From Tupaia tana (lineage: Eukaryota; Chordata; Mammalia; Scandentia; Tupaiidae): a stretch of DNA of 64,000 nucleotides. Shown one piece after another: positions 1-11,982 of this stretch (the stretch's first letter is position 1; each line of letters opens with the position of its first letter). Both the position numbers and the translations under genes were made by a program. Below the pieces are notes generated by a model, which did no database searches, was not told the DNA's origin, and saw nothing but the letters and a program-made list of their open reading frames with translations. The DNA lies in the NCBI GenBank assembly GCA_026018925.1, contig JAKSZU010000006.1:128727592-128791591 (forward strand). The letters run 5' to 3'.

Positions 1-649
1 ATGTCCTGCTCTTTTTACTTTGCCATTATTATCTAGAACCTTGAACTGGAGTCTTGCTAATATAACTGATTTTATGGCCTCAGTCACTCTTCCCCTTCCC
101 TGCCACCATCATGTCATCTGCCTTTTAAGAGACTTCCAGCTCTGCACTGATCAGCTCCATGGAAGGAGTTGAGAGACTCACTCCGGCACTGCCCAGGACT
201 CAAAGCAGTGGCCATGAACACCACAACCTGAAGGTGCCAAGTTCTTAGGGTACCCCTGCTTGCTCCCCATCCTGGAGGTACACATGGCAAAGAGGTAAAC
301 TGCTTTTCCCAGAGGATTTATGATCCTGACAGCACACCTCAGGCAAATCTTTATTGCCCTTGTGCCTTGGGAAAGGTATTATCTGGCTAGGGGGTAGTGA
401 TAGTGCTTTCACATCAGTAGCCTGTCATGGTGTTAAAGTACAGCTGGCAGAAATGTGTTTCCCTCTACTTTGTAACACTCTGGGATATCTTTAAAGAGAT
501 ACTTCAAAGCGAAGGTCATTAAAAAGTCAACTCAGAATATTATGATTTACGTATAAGATATCTTCTGTAAGTTACATAGAAATGTGAAAGGTTTTTCTGA
601 GTCTTAGAGAATAACTGATTAATATTAGATTCTTTTTTTAATGACTTTT
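1..649. other. Unassigned AT-rich non-coding DNA
   Basis: I see no repeat, RNA gene or credible coding region here. The few short open frames lack codon structure or family resemblance. It is probably intergenic or intronic mammalian sequence. Confidence 0.5.
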
Positions 650-903
650 TTTAGAGAGATTTTTGCTGTAGGATGTGTGTTCCCCAGAGACACAGAGAGA
701 GACAATGAGAGGGAAAGTGAGAAATCACCCCCTGCTTCAGGGGAAATGGCGACACTGCAGTCCCTTCTCCTCCACCCTCCTCTTGGGATTTTGGACACAC
801 ACACACACCCAGCGTGAGTTTCAAGCCACTGGTTCTGGGACTCGAACCGTGATCAACTATGTGGGAGTCCAGTGCCTTAACCTCTAGGCCACCTGCTGGC
901 CCT
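650..903 (-). mobile_element. Family-A tRNA-derived SINE (CYN-like)
   Basis: Read on the minus strand it begins GGGCCAGCAGGTGGCC and has a B-box-like GGTTCGAGTCC near 840-850. It continues through the family body (GAGGAGAAGGGA, then a GGGGGTGATTTCTCACTTTC-type stretch) and ends GCAAAAATCTCTC. Many mismatches to the young copies make it an older insertion. Confidence 0.85.
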
Positions 904-1074
904 GAATATCACGTTTTTAATCTTTCTGTTTCTAGTTGATTGTAACCTTACATTTATCTTGAAAGATGCATTGTGGGAAGTAAAACTTTTGTCAGTTTAT
1001 ACTTGAAGTAAATATAAAGCTAATAGTAACCATAATCTTTTTTCTGAGATCAAACTCTTATAACATAGGGGGCG

Positions 1075-1193
1075 TTAACAAATTTGTGGAAAAATAGAAT
1101 CAAATATCCATTTATTTTGGTACAAAAATATTTAAAATCCATACATAATTTTTTCATTATAGGCATTTTACACAAACTTTTCGAAGCACTCCC
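1075..1193. mobile_element. Short inverted-repeat element (MITE-like), copy 1
   Basis: This is an AT-rich element of about 120 bp with degenerate complementary ends (AATTTGTGGAAAA on the left, ACACAAACTTTTCGAAG on the right). The interior resembles four other copies in this window. I infer a non-autonomous DNA transposon; I do not recall a secure family name. Confidence 0.5.
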
Positions 1194-1261
1194 TTATATA
1201 TCTTAAGCTATACACGTGATTTTAAAAAATATTTCTTTCTTTCTTTCTTTCTTTCTTTCTT

Positions 1262-1413
1262 ATTTATTTATTTTAATTTGACCAGAGAGGGACAGAGTGG
1301 GAGAGAGAGACAAAGAGAGAAAGTGAGAAGCCAAGTCACCAGGTCTGGCACTCAAACCGCAGTGGGCATGTGGGAGTCCAGTACCCTTAACCATCACACC
1401 ATTTGCTGGCCCC
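1262..1413 (-). mobile_element. Family-B short tRNA-derived SINE
   Basis: This is a shortened relative of family A. The tRNA-like head (GGGGCCAGCAAATGG on the minus strand) runs straight into a CT-rich stretch and the distinctive 3' end TGGTCAAATTAAAATAAATA. A (TTTC)n microsatellite at about 1231-1261 lies on the tail side. Confidence 0.8.
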
Positions 1414-1539
1414 ATTCATTTGATTTTGTATATATCAAAATACTCATTTGGATTGTCCCATTTTTACATATTTAACATTTATTAATGATAGAGAAAGTCA
1501 ATTGTATAGTTTAAAATATCATCCCAGTGTAAGGAAGAT

Positions 1540-1730
1540 GGGAAAATACTTTCGATTGGGAATCCAAAGACCTGGTTATTATGGCTCTCCCATTACCAGG
1601 TATGAAATTGTACTTCTCTGGGTTTCAAGTGCTTCTTCTTTACAATGCAGGTAATAAGTCCTTCCTACCTTAAAGGTTTGGTTTAAGAATGAAAAGAGAT
1701 AACATCAGATAATTTGAAGAGAAACAGTAT
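1540..1730 (+). mobile_element. MIR SINE, diverged
   Basis: The order of a degenerate tRNA-derived head, CTTCTCTGGGTTTCAAGTGC and a following AATGCAGGTAATAAG stretch matches the MIR core (cctcagtttcctcatctgtaaaatggggataa). It is highly diverged, as expected for an element predating placental radiation. Confidence 0.55.
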
Positions 1731-2227
1731 AACATACTTTATATTACTTAAACCATTGAGATTTATCTCTACGGTATTTGCATCCTAGGGAATAAATATG
1801 TTAGTTCCCTTTACACACTTTGACACATTATTGGTTGCCTAGTGAATTGTGCATTTTTATTTGTTCCATGTATTGAACAAGGAACTGACATAGGCAGCTG
1901 ATGTCAGGGAGAGGTGTGAGGACTTGAAAGTGTTCAAGGCTGAACCAGGACTTGGGGGACGTGGCTCTTTTATGCTCTTTTATATCAAGTGGCTAGACTC
2001 CAGCCCTCTTACTCTTAGGTTGAGTTTTACCTCTTGAGGTGTTAGTTTTCTCATAAGTAAAACATGGAAAATTGTACAACATTAATATCTAAAATCCTCT
2101 AATGATTTATTCAATCTTCTCTGCTGCCTTAAATTTTGAGTTTTAATGCCAATTTTGGTTTTCAAGGAGCATATTAAAGAGTGTGCATTATCTTGATAAT
2201 TTTACTTAAAAAATATAGAACGAGGGG
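1731..2227. other. Unassigned DNA with a possible MIR trace
   Basis: It is mostly featureless and AT-rich. The stretch near 1985-2075 (TGAGTTTTACCTCTTGAGGT, then TTTTCTCATAAGTAAAACATG) faintly resembles a MIR core but is too diverged to call. Confidence 0.35.
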
Positions 2228-2505
2228 GTTGAATAGTGGCATGGTGATAAAATGTGACACTCTAAGAGGCTGATCCAAATAGTGGCATGGTGGTAAAATC
2301 TGATACTAGGGGAGGCTGATCCGTATTGAAAAGTTGCGATTTTGTGTCCAGAGACCTTCTTGAATATGCCAGGCATGTGTGTGCCATGATTGGGGCTTGC
2401 TGAAGCAGAGGAAAGATCGTGGTATCAGGACCTTGTTGGGGTACTGAATCTCTGTCTCTCTCCATCTCTCTCACTCATAGAAGAAATAAACTTTAAAAAA
2501 ATAGA
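2228..2505 (+). mobile_element. Family-C SINE with duplicated 5' head
   Basis: The element ends CTCACTCATAGAAGAAATAAACTTTAAA, shared with the copies at 25.1 and 28.6 kb. The first about 50 bp (TAGTGGCATGGTGATAAAATGTGACAC) are repeated in tandem as TAGTGGCATGGTGGTAAAATCTGATAC. The middle carries TCCAGAGACC and ATCAGGACCTTGTTGGGGTA. Confidence 0.75.
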
Positions 2506-2548
2506 AAAGGAGGACTGGCTCAAAATCATGCATTTGAGCACACTAACA

Positions 2549-2857
2549 AGTGTTTTTTTTTTTTGTTTTTATTTTTTTGCTGTAAGGTGCATGAACTTGT
2601 TATAGGGAGACAGAGAGACAGATACAGAGACAGAGAAAGAGAGAGAGGGAGGGAGAAAGGGAGGGGAAAGTGAAAGTGAGAAATCACCCTCCAGGGCAAT
2701 GGCCATGCCACAATCCCTCCTCCATTCTCCTCTTGGGATTTTGGGTACACACACACACATATCCAGCGTGATTTTCAAGTTGCCAGGTTGAGGACTTGAA
2801 CTATAGTTGATTGTGTGGGAGTCTAGAGTCTTAACCATCATACAACCTGCTGCCCCA
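2549..2857 (-). mobile_element. Family-A SINE with expanded GA tract
   Basis: This is a minus-strand family-A body flanked by a 9-bp duplication ACACTAACA at 2540-2548 and 2858-2866. The pyrimidine-rich 3' region (GA-rich on the plus strand, about 2605-2675) has expanded relative to the family. Confidence 0.85.
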
Positions 2858-2944
2858 ACACTAACAGTTTTAGAAGACTCATTCACATAATGAAAATTTG
2901 TCATTAGGATCTTTATTAAACCCATATGTAGTCATTTTTTAAAA

Positions 2945-3135
2945 AAACTAACTTTTAATAAGCATTTTCTTTGTATAAGGTAATTTGATAAACCCTTTTT
3001 ATGCATTATATCATTTAAACAACCCTGAAAATAACCCTTAACCAGTAAGGGCAATAACTCTCTCTATTTTAGAGATGAAGAAATGGGACCCAAGAGAGGA
3101 TAAGCAAATTGCCAGTGTCACACAGTTGCCATAAA
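2945..3135 (-). mobile_element. MIR SINE
   Basis: The plus strand reads TTTTAGAGATGAAGAAATGG then AAGAGAGGATAAGCAAATTG and GTGTCACACAG. This is the reverse complement of the MIR core. The upstream ATTATATCATTTAAACAACC matches the MIR 3' portion. Confidence 0.75.
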
Positions 3136-3215
3136 AGAATAACTTCTAGTTTTGTATATTTTGTAAAGTATCTTATGCAAAAGACTTTCTTAGAACAATC
3201 AAACATAAATCCTTA

Positions 3216-3460
3216 GACTGGCTCTATGATCTGGTGGTTAAGGCAGCCAAATTCCACGTGGCCAGCCATGTGGTTGAAGTCCTAGCCCTGGGGCTTGAAA
3301 GGCACACCAGGCACATATGTGGATGTCCCCAAAAACCTGAAAGGAGGAAAAAACGAAAGGAAAGAGATTGTGCCATGACAGTTCCCCATGGTGGGTGCTT
3401 TCTCCTGCCCATATTGCTGTCTCTCTCTGTCGAACGCACACATCTATAAGTAAAACAAAA
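3216..3460 (+). mobile_element. Family-D (older) tRNA-derived SINE
   Basis: The order is a GGTGGTTAAGGCAGCC head, a degenerate B box, GATTGTGCCATGACAGTTCC, a CTCTCTCTGTC stretch and a tail of AAAAC repeats. Its layout is like family A but with a different, more diverged body. Confidence 0.6.
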
Positions 3461-4672
3461 CAAAACAGAACAAAACAAAATAAAAATCTTCCATTGTAAG
3501 ATATGAAGGGCCATATTTGAATACTTGGATCTGAATTCCTCACTCAAATAGTAGACTGAGGAAAGAATTTAGAAATCTTGACTTTGAAGTAACAAGCTAG
3601 TTTTTTCTCTCTCTTTTTTTTCTAGAGCAAATTTAGATCTTCCAGATTATTTTAAAGAAATGTTTGCCTTAAACCTGGACTGAATAGTTGTAATCACATA
3701 CCGTGATATGCAAGATGAAGACATGCATTGTTACTTGATATAACACCGTCATATTTTCTCTAGAAGAGATGGCTATATAGCAGAGTTAGTCAACGTGGAC
3801 AACACCTGTGACGTTGTCCTTCCACGGCAAGATCAGAGATGAAACTGAGCTGTTAGGTTAGTTGATTTAGGTATTCATGTCACAGCTATGTGAACACAAC
3901 TTTAGGCACATTTGTTAGTAAGTTTTTAATTCTATCCAGTAGAGGGAGATTGTATATTAGCTATCATGTCACAGCTTTTAGTTCCACATTTTCATGATTT
4001 CTTATAGCATCCTAATGGTAAAATCTGGAATAAGCAAATGCATCGATACTTTAAAAACTTTGAAAGTGATAAGAACTTAGTTCTTATAGGGAGTGGAATG
4101 TAACTTATTTTATTCGAATGGAGTAAAATTAGTGAAGTATTTTAGATGTACTTGTAGATAAAGAATTTAAAAGTAATTTCATAGAAAAGTTGAAAAAAGA
4201 CTCCTTTACTATTTAATAACTTTCATGAAATGAACTGAATCCATCTGATACTGTCATAAATAATGCAGAAAACTGTATGCTAGGTGCGGATTGTAAAGCT
4301 TGTAACTTTATGGTCAATACTCACGGATGGTTGTCACATTTGCCCCTTACAATCTGGAAATTATCACCTGTAGTCAGGATTCTTTGTCCTTAAAATTAAT
4401 GATCAAATAAATTCAAATGACTGGTCTTCAAGTAATAATAATATTTCTCCACTTTCTTCTCATAAAAACTTAAAATATCTTATGAAAATTGTAACAGTTC
4501 TTGATACAAAGCAGTATGGAATGGAAAGTGCTAGAATTTAGACATACAGGAAAAAAAAAAAAAAAAAAAAACAACCACCAGTATACAGGAATTGAAATAA
4601 AAGGAAAACTTCTGATGAAGTGAAAATATTAGAGGTGGATTCCTGGTAGGAAGTAGTTCATAAGATATTTTT
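3461..4672. other. Unassigned DNA with poly(A) tract
   Basis: No gene or repeat family is recognised apart from a 21-bp A tract at 4551-4571 with no recognisable retroposon body beside it. Open frames are short and uninformative. Confidence 0.45.
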
Positions 4673-4875
4673 TAAAGGATTATTTTATTTAACTCTATTT
4701 TAATTTGACCAGAGAGAGACGGAATGAGAGAGATAGAGACAGAGAGACAGAGACAGAGACAGAGAGAGAGAGAGAGGAAAAGTGAGAAAGCAAGCTGCCA
4801 GGTCCAGGACTTGAACCACAGTTGGCCATGTGGGAGTCCAGCGCCCTTAACCACCATGCTACCTGCCATCCCCAG
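4673..4875 (-). mobile_element. Family-B short SINE with expanded GA tract
   Basis: The minus-strand head reads GGGGATGGCAGGTAGCATGG with a B-box-like GGTTCAAGTCC. It passes directly to a CT-rich stretch (GA-rich on plus, about 4711-4785) and ends TGGTCAAATTAAAATAGAGTT. Confidence 0.8.
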
Positions 4876-4955
4876 TAGTTCATAATATTTTTAAAATCAG
4901 TTGAAGAATTGTTTTCACTTTATCATTTTCTTGGTTTCTTTCTTAATAATTTTTT

Positions 4956-5050
4956 TTGAGATTTTTTTTTTTTTACTATAGGGCTTGTGCACTCACCAAA
5001 AAGAGAGAAAGAGACAGAGAGACAAAACGCGAGAAATCATCCCTCATGGG
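4956..5050 (-). mobile_element. Truncated family-A SINE (3' end only)
   Basis: Only the tail, the CCCTATAGTAAAA-type 3' end, the CT-rich stretch and the GATGATTTCTCGCG segment are present. The tRNA-like head is missing, so it is 5'-truncated or deleted. Confidence 0.7.
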
Positions 5051-6599
5051 ATGTTTTACAGAGAAAAACAGAAAAATGCATCATGACTTTCCCAATGACC
5101 TAATATTTAAGGATTTGGTTAGCTCTTTGAAATACATTTTTCTCTCTCTTCTCTCTAGTTAGTTCCTTTGTGCCCTCTCCAATCCCCAAATGAAGTGAAA
5201 CAAACTCTGTCAATAAACAGCTCTCCATGTTGGTCTCCAAGTGACTACAGTATGTATTGTCTCTAAGTTGAGGCCCATGCAACTTCTAGAACATCCTAGA
5301 AAAGTGCTGGTTAGGATGCAGCCCAATTCCACAGTCAGTATCTAGGGCCTGGGTAATATCTATGGTCTTTCACATAGGCTGACCATGGGCTCTGCCATAT
5401 TTCACCTGGAACTTCATGGAACACTTTATTATGTTTGAATTTACCTTTTTGTTTCTGCACAAAGCTGCTGTATAAGCCAGTGAGTCTCAAACTGTGGTCC
5501 ACTGACCCTGTACATTTCATCTAGATTCTGAGATGGTTTTATCTCGGTTTACATGCATCTTGTCTCTGCTTTCCTGATGATTCTGCTTCATCTTTGGGTT
5601 AACTTCCAGCAGTATCTGCAGAAAGATCTGATCACCTTAAGTCTGTTGCAATGTTTTTAACTTTAATATAAACTTACCGGGTTACCAAGGAAGTTTATGT
5701 CGTAAAACAGATAGGATGTCACTCAGCATGCCCATCAAACATACTTCTTCCATAATCTCTTTTTCTCTTTTATGTCAACAGTCGGAAACTCTCTCATATA
5801 CTTTTACTTCAAGAATGCTTCCTTGGTGTCAAGAACAACTTAATCCATTTCTTTCCTCTTGAAGAATTATTACTATTTTTATACTTTTCATGAACTTATA
5901 CTTCCCATCTGTTTCAGTGTTTGTAGTGCTTCCTGTTTTTAACTAATAGTTCAGCATAAAATGTATGATTAACTAGGTAAGTAAAATCTATTCAGCCCTA
6001 CACTTAATGGTTTGGCCTACAGATGACTGAAAATTGTGTTTTAAGTCAGCAGCCAGACAAAATAAAACAAAGCTACTAATTTTAGGTGTGAAGCATCTTT
6101 GTAAGACTAGTTATGTTCCCCTCATGTGCGAATTTCAATTATTTCCCCATTTTTCATTGAACTTTGTGTGTCATAAATCATGTCCTAAATTATACACATT
6201 ACTTTTCCAACTTAAAAAATGAGTTAGAATTTTTGAAACCTCAACAATATGCATTACAGTTTAGCCAATTTGATTTATAGCATGTAATAGAAAAAAATGT
6301 TTGAGACATATCTAGATTATCCTGGAAGATAATTTGTAACATATTTGTGGCATGTGAAAGGGAGCTCCTGAGAATTCTGATGCATAGTCCCATTTAAACC
6401 TTAATTACACCCCTTTGGTTATTAATAGTTTTTGATCTTTTCATTACTTATAAATTACTCATCCTTTTTCTAGTTTGATATGCTTTATCGTTACATTGTA
6501 TCACATAGTATGAAGTAATTTTTTTAATAATGCTTGTTACTACTATTAGGCCAAACTTAATTAATGAGTGAAACCCTTTGGCTTTTTCAAGTTGCTGTA
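5051..6599. other. Unassigned DNA
   Basis: No coding region is supported. CAGTGAGTCTCAAACTGTGG near 5480 resembles the end of a MER5-like hAT element (CAGTGATTCTCAAAGTGTGG), but the rest of such an element is not seen. Confidence 0.4.
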
Positions 6600-6606
6600 T
6601 AGTAAG

Positions 6607-6607
6607 T

Positions 6608-6643
<36 letters not shown>
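6607..6643. repeat. (TG)n microsatellite
   Basis: Uninterrupted TG dinucleotides, about 18 units. The Cys-Val and His-Thr open frames across it are artefacts of the repeat. Confidence 0.95.
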
Positions 6644-6645
<2 letters not shown>

Positions 6646-6714
6646 AGAGCAGTTATGGAGCAGTCTAGGGAGCTTCCCTCATCATTCAAAAACATTAAAA
6701 CATAAAATACTCTG

Positions 6715-6920
6715 GAAAGACCATGTAACCAGAACTCAGAAGGCCCAGGATTCAAGTTTTATTCCACGAAGTGTATGGCATTGGCCAATCTACCCTGCCT
6801 CTTAGAGGTTCTACTTCTCTTTCTCTAAAATTAGAATAACAATGCTTGACCTGCTCTCTTTAAATTAGACTCCGATGAAAAAGTTCTTTGCAAGCTCTAA
6901 AATGCTTTATTATCCTAACT
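6715..6920 (+). mobile_element. Probable MIR SINE
   Basis: AGGCCCAGGATTCAAGTTTT (head), ACTTCTCTTTCTCTAAAATT, and CAATGCTTGACCTGC follow MIR order and spacing with heavy divergence. Confidence 0.55.
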
Positions 6921-7089
6921 TCAAATCAAGAGAAGCATGGTTGTTATATTTCACTGTTCATGAAGATAAACTTATGCAGTAATTTTACATTCTTGATAAA
7001 AGTCACTATTTTTCACCCTATATACAGCAACTTCTTGTGAGATGTTGATTTTGAACCATTTAAGGAGTTTACCATCATATTTCATCATG

Positions 7090-7570
7090 GAAGCATCGTA
7101 ATAGTTTATTTGGAAGCAAACTTGCCCAATTTCAAATCCCGGCTCCACCACTCCTTAGGTATAAAATATCGAGCAAATGTCTTAATCTTTTTAAGCCTCA
7201 GTTTCTCTTGGAGAGGGGACAACCATACTGGATATGGTTGTTATGAGAAGGAAGTGAAGTAGTTTTTTTTTCTTTTGTGATATTTTTGCTGTAGAGTACA
7301 TGAGCTTGGCGGGAAGACCAGAAGCAAGAAATCATACCGAGGAGGGATGGCCACACCACATGCCCTTCTTCTCCATATTGCAATTGCCATCTTGGGCATG
7401 CACACACATGTGCCCCGTGTGAGTTTTAAGCCTTTAGATCCAGGACTTGAACCATGGTCGACCACGTGAGAGTCCAGCACCTAAACTGCTATGCCACCTG
7501 CTGGCCCCTGAAGTAGCCTTTTTACAGTACCCAGCACACAGTAGACATTAACAAATCATGGCTATTTTAC
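7090..7570 (+). mobile_element. MIR SINE split by a family-A SINE
   Basis: The left part carries AAATCCCGGCTCCACCACTC then CTTTTTAAGCCTCAGTTTCT, a good MIR match. After the SINE at 7264-7508 it resumes with ACAGTACCCAGCACACAGTA and GACATTAACAAATCATGGCT, matching the MIR 3' end. This dates the SINE as younger than the MIR. Confidence 0.8.
7264..7508 (-). mobile_element. Family-A SINE inside a MIR
   Basis: Minus-strand family-A body flanked by a short duplication TGAAGTAG (about 7255-7262 and 7508-7516). Confidence 0.85.
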
Positions 7571-7829
7571 GATGATGAGTTCATTCCTAAGAAGAGGAAG
7601 ATAACTGATGACACTTGACCTTGGCTGTTCAGTTATCAGAATGAATATGAAGACCTTAACAAGAGGAGTGAAGACACTGGTAGTTAACTGTTAGGAGTTA
7701 TTACAAAGTCTCTACAATAATTAGATTTTTCTGTGTCTAGTGCATGTACATTAACAAGTGTATTTCTTTGTTGGCAAGGACAACTTCAAAAATGAGCAAA
7801 AATATGAAGGCATCTTTTTCTGCCTTCTT

Positions 7830-8091
7830 TTTTTTTTTTTTTTGAGAGGTTTTTTGCTATAGGGCGCGTGCGCTCGCCAGACAGACAGAGACATAGAGAC
7901 AGAAAGCGAGAAATCACCCCCCAGGGGGGATGGTCATGCCGCAATCCCTTCTCCTCCATTCTCCTCTTGGGATCTTGAGCACACACGCACACGCGCCCAG
8001 CGTGAGTTTTAAGCCACTGGGTCCGGGACGCGAACCGCAGTCAACTACGTGGGAGTCCAGCGACATAGCCATTACGCTAACTGCTGGTTCC
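7830..8091 (-). mobile_element. Young family-A SINE
   Basis: Close to the family consensus, with many CpGs retained (GGGCGCGTGCGCTCGCC and ACGCGAACCGCAG on the plus strand). It has a poly(A) tail of about 18 and a direct repeat TTTTTCTG(C/T)CTTCTT on both sides (about 7815-7829 and 8092-8106). Confidence 0.92.
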
Positions 8092-8106
8092 CTTTTTCTG
8101 TCTTCT

Positions 8107-10288
8107 TTAAAAACGAGTTTAACATTATTCTAATTATTTTTTAAAACAGTCAATTGGTATTTCTCATTTTGCTTGTACAAATACTTTGCCCATCATGAAA
8201 TACTTCTCAGACAAATCCAGTTGAGAATACTATACATGTCAACATGTTTTGCCTGTTTAAATTTTAAACTCGATGCTGTAATATGCAATGTTGACTGCCT
8301 CTGTTTCATTCACAGGTCAATATATTTGTAGTCATTCCTAAGTAAAATTAGCCTAGAGAGGAAGATGTTAATCTTTAAACATTGCAGTTAAGTGGCAAAT
8401 GACATCATAAGCAGTACATCTCATTTTTATGGTCAGAGGTTATCTTTTTCCCTTCTCTGGAGATTTTCATGATATTCAAACATTTATAAACTAAACCAAT
8501 ATCTTTTTTTTCAAAGATGTGTAATATTTGCTCATTTGGGAGTTTTTGATTCTCTGGATCTTGTCTTTGTTCTGTCATTTGCCTGCTTTTGGGGACATTT
8601 TAACAGTAGTTAGCTGCGATGACAGGGTGGGAAAGAAACCATGAGGTCCAAATGAACCTGACAGTCTCCTACATCAGCCTTACAAAGTGAGCCTTCCTGA
8701 CGTCTTTGTAAGCAAATGTAAAGGCCCCCAATCTTCTCTGACAAATCCTGCTACTATAATAGTTAAGCTATAAATGAGACTGTGTGTTTGTTGGGAGAAG
8801 AAATGGGTGAAAGGGTGGCCCATGTTCCAGGCAGATGATCTTTCTGCAGGCATCCTGCTATGAAGTCAGTCTTTCCCAGACTAAACCACAGGATTTCCTG
8901 AAGTAGAAGAACCAAGAACCAAGCCTAACAGGACCAAGATGGGTGTGAAAAACACTCTGGAGGAGCAATTAGGGTAAAGCAGGATAAAATCCATACTGTT
9001 GCACGACTCACAAAGCCGGCCAGCCAGGCTCCATAAGTATGTGCAACTTCAAGAAGATCGTGTAGAAGAGGTAGAGAGAGAGGTTGAAAAAGAGCATGAG
9101 AGTGAAGAAGAACTAATCAGTTCAGGAGAAAGGGGACCCAGAGGAGTGGGAGACAAATTGGCAGTAAAATTAGAATAGTACAGTATTGGATGAAAACAGA
9201 AGGAAACTGTAAATCTCTGGCAAATACATACCAGTGAGCATCGAAGAAAGAAAAGGCAAACATGGGAATAGAGAAGACTAGAAAAAGGCTGAGGCTGAGA
9301 TGTAGCCATCCTGGACTAAAACGTGATCCTGAGTGAACTGTGGGAGGAGGTGTCAACGGTTGTACTTAGGTCACAATGCCAGAAGGCACTTGGAAATAGT
9401 TGTAATGCTTAAATTAAATGTTAGTAAATTCACACTTGTACTGCTTTTTTTCTACAGTGTATACTCACGTAATAGTAAGCAAGTCCTTTCTCAGTTCAAA
9501 TACTAGTCTAGAAATATATATAAAAAACTAAAGAGACAGTAGAGGTGTCCATTTTATTCTCAGCATAGACATTTTTTGGTAACGTTTTTGAATGGAAGCT
9601 ATTTAATTCATGTTTGCTGAATTAGACTCAATTGAAGGAGAAATTTCTGAGCTTTGTCCTTCTACCTTTCAGCTTCTGTATAACTTTTGACTTTATTCTG
9701 GCTCACTCAGTGCTGAGGTCAGCTGGGTCTGCTACTCCATGTGGGGAGTTGCATAGTTTGGAACCCTGGAATGTGCACTGTGTTGTTTATGCTAATGAAC
9801 ACACAGCTGTTTTCTCCCCCACGGTAAGATTGTTATCCATAGTCACTTAGTGCTTGTCTGAGGCCTGCTGTTTATATACTTAGATTCTCAAGATATATCT
9901 TGAACTCTACATTTAAGGTCTGGCGAGCTGTGAATTAGTTACATTTGTTTTTTGTTTTAAATTATATTCTCCTATATTCTACTCATCTAAGACCAAGCTT
10001 AATGTTTTCTTTATTCCCTATCTCTTAGATAGGATTCACCTGCTTGCCAACAAGTTATCCCAGTCTGCTAAACAATATCGCTGTTTAGCTTTCTTTCATT
10101 AGTTGGACTGTTCTTTATCAAAGAGGTGTTTGTTGCTGGTTTTAAGTTTGTTAAGAAAAGGTAAAATAGGGAAATTCAGCAGAGTATGCTTTTAAAATTA
10201 TTTACATGGGTAATTTAAAAGTATTTGAAGATACTGCTAACAAAGGTTATCAATTGAACTAAGTAAATATTACATGTATTTACATGTT
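8107..10288. other. Unassigned DNA, 2.2 kb
   Basis: I found no gene, pseudogene or repeat family. The longest frames (about 9049-9356, minus) are low-complexity Ser/Leu-rich readings of purine-rich DNA and have no recognisable domain. Confidence 0.5.
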
Positions 10289-10300
10289 AGAAATGAGAGG

Positions 10301-10621
10301 TCTTGGGACTAGTGGTTGGTGTAATAGGTATGTCAATGGACTCCCATGTGGTCAACTGTGGTTCAAATTATGGACCTGGTAACTCATGAAACTTGAAACT
10401 CATGTCGGGTATGTGTGTGTGCATGCCCAAGATCCGGAGAAGAGAATGGAGGAGAAGGATTTGTAGCATGGCCATTTCCTCGGGGGGGGGGGGGGGGGTG
10501 ATTTTTCACTTTCTGTCTCTCTGTCTCTCCGGTGAGTGCACATGCCCTATAGCAAAAATCAATCACTTTGAAAACAAAACAAAACAACACACACACCCCA
10601 AACAAAAAACAACTAAAATAA
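10301..10621 (+). mobile_element. Family-A SINE with G17 tract and AC-rich tail
   Basis: Flanked by AGAAATGAGAGG at 10289-10300 and about 10622-10633. A normally short G-run is expanded to 17 G at 10482-10498. The tail is a complex AAAAC/AC-rich stretch. Confidence 0.88.
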
Positions 10622-10750
10622 AGAAATGAGAGGCCTTTATTAATATGTTCTTGTAGAATAGTGTTATTTTTGCTATGTTCACTCAAGAAACTTTCATTAA
10701 GTAGCACTATGAATTTTGAGCTAGGTAGTAGGGATTACAGAGTGAACAGG

Positions 10751-10947
10751 AGACCAGATACTGGCACAGTGGTAAAAAATGGTACTCTGCAAGGAATCCC
10801 ACATGGGAAGGTTGCCAGTTTAAGCCTAGAGACCTCCTTGAAACCATGAACCACGGTTGGCTGAAGGTACGGGGTGCATTGCTGTATCAGTACCCTGTTG
10901 GGGGTTTTATCTCTCTTGCTCACTCATAGAAGACATAAAGTTAAAAA
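10751..10947 (+). mobile_element. Family-C SINE
   Basis: Head GACCAGATACTGGCACAGTGG, then AGCCTAGAGACCTCCTTG, ATCAGTACCCTGTTGGGGGT and the family-C end CTCACTCATAGAAGACATAA plus poly(A). Confidence 0.75.
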
Positions 10948-11582
10948 AATAATAAACAGCAATTCAGAAGATATCTTCCACATGCTTCTCCAACCAAGTC
11001 AGGAAATCCATCTATAATTTTACATGAATATCCTAATTTCCTTCCAGTTACAATGAATGAATTGAATTCTATCCAAAACTCTGTAGATCTATCTTCTTTA
11101 AGAACTTTGCTTCTGCTATTGCCCTCCATCATACATTCTCTTCTTTATTTCATCAAGACATCACAGGATTTCTGAGTTGCCAAGTCTGTGTCTCCCCATC
11201 ATGAAGAATTAGAAGTATGAATAAGAGGAGGGCTCTAGCAAAGTGAACTTTATTGAAAGAGGAAAGCTTCCACAATGGGAGGGGTCCTAGGAGTGGGTAC
11301 CAAAGTAGGGTTCTCGTCAGGCGATTTTATCCTACCTAGGAGGAGCTAGTGCATGTGTTGTCTTGTGGTGAGGGTCATGTACCAAGTGGGTCACACCATT
11401 CTTCCTACTCCCAGAGTTGGCCCAGAGGTCATGAGACCCTACATAGTGGGAAAATGTTACTCAATTGTTTTGTCTAAAAGCCTTGAGCCATAAAGACCAT
11501 TATCTTGTTCTTGATTGTGGTGGAGCCTGGAAAAAGTCTTAATTGTAGGTAGCAGGGGCCCAGTAAAAGATAAATATTTAAG
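10948..11582. other. Unassigned DNA
   Basis: No gene or repeat is recognised. The stretch around 11230-11420 is slightly GC-richer and could be an old retroviral or transposon fragment, but I cannot support a family. Confidence 0.35.
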
Positions 11583-11599
11583 GAGCTGCTGGTAGTTTC

Positions 11600-11874
11600 T
11601 TTATTTATTTTTATTTTTTTGGAGAGGTTTTTGCTATAGGGTGTGTGTGCTTGCCAGAAAGACAGAGAGTGACAGAGAGACAGAAAGCAAGAAATCACCC
11701 CACAGGGGGATGACCACACCGCAATCCCTTCTCCTTCCATTCTCCTCTCAGGATCGTGGGCATGCATGCACACATGCCCGGAGTGAGTTTAAGCCACTGG
11801 GTCTGGGACTCGAACCGCGGTTGACTACATGGGAGTTCAGTGACATCGCCTTTACGCTAACTGCTGGTCCCAAC
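11600..11874 (-). mobile_element. Family-A SINE
   Basis: Minus-strand copy with flanking direct repeat CTGCTG(G/A)TAGTTTCTT (about 11585-11599 and 11875-11890). The head ends GACCAGCAGTTAGCG-like and the B-box region reads GGTTCGAGTCC. Confidence 0.9.
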
Positions 11875-11982
11875 TGCTGATAGTTTCTTGAATGAGCAAG
11901 CTCTGCACAAACAATCTTCAGTGAATGATTTCTAAGGAAAACTAGAGTGCAGACAATCTCCGGTAAATTATTATTATTATTG

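Noticed and set aside
6561-6805. Frames with His-Thr or Cys-Val repeats
   Set aside because: Translations of a (TG)n microsatellite.
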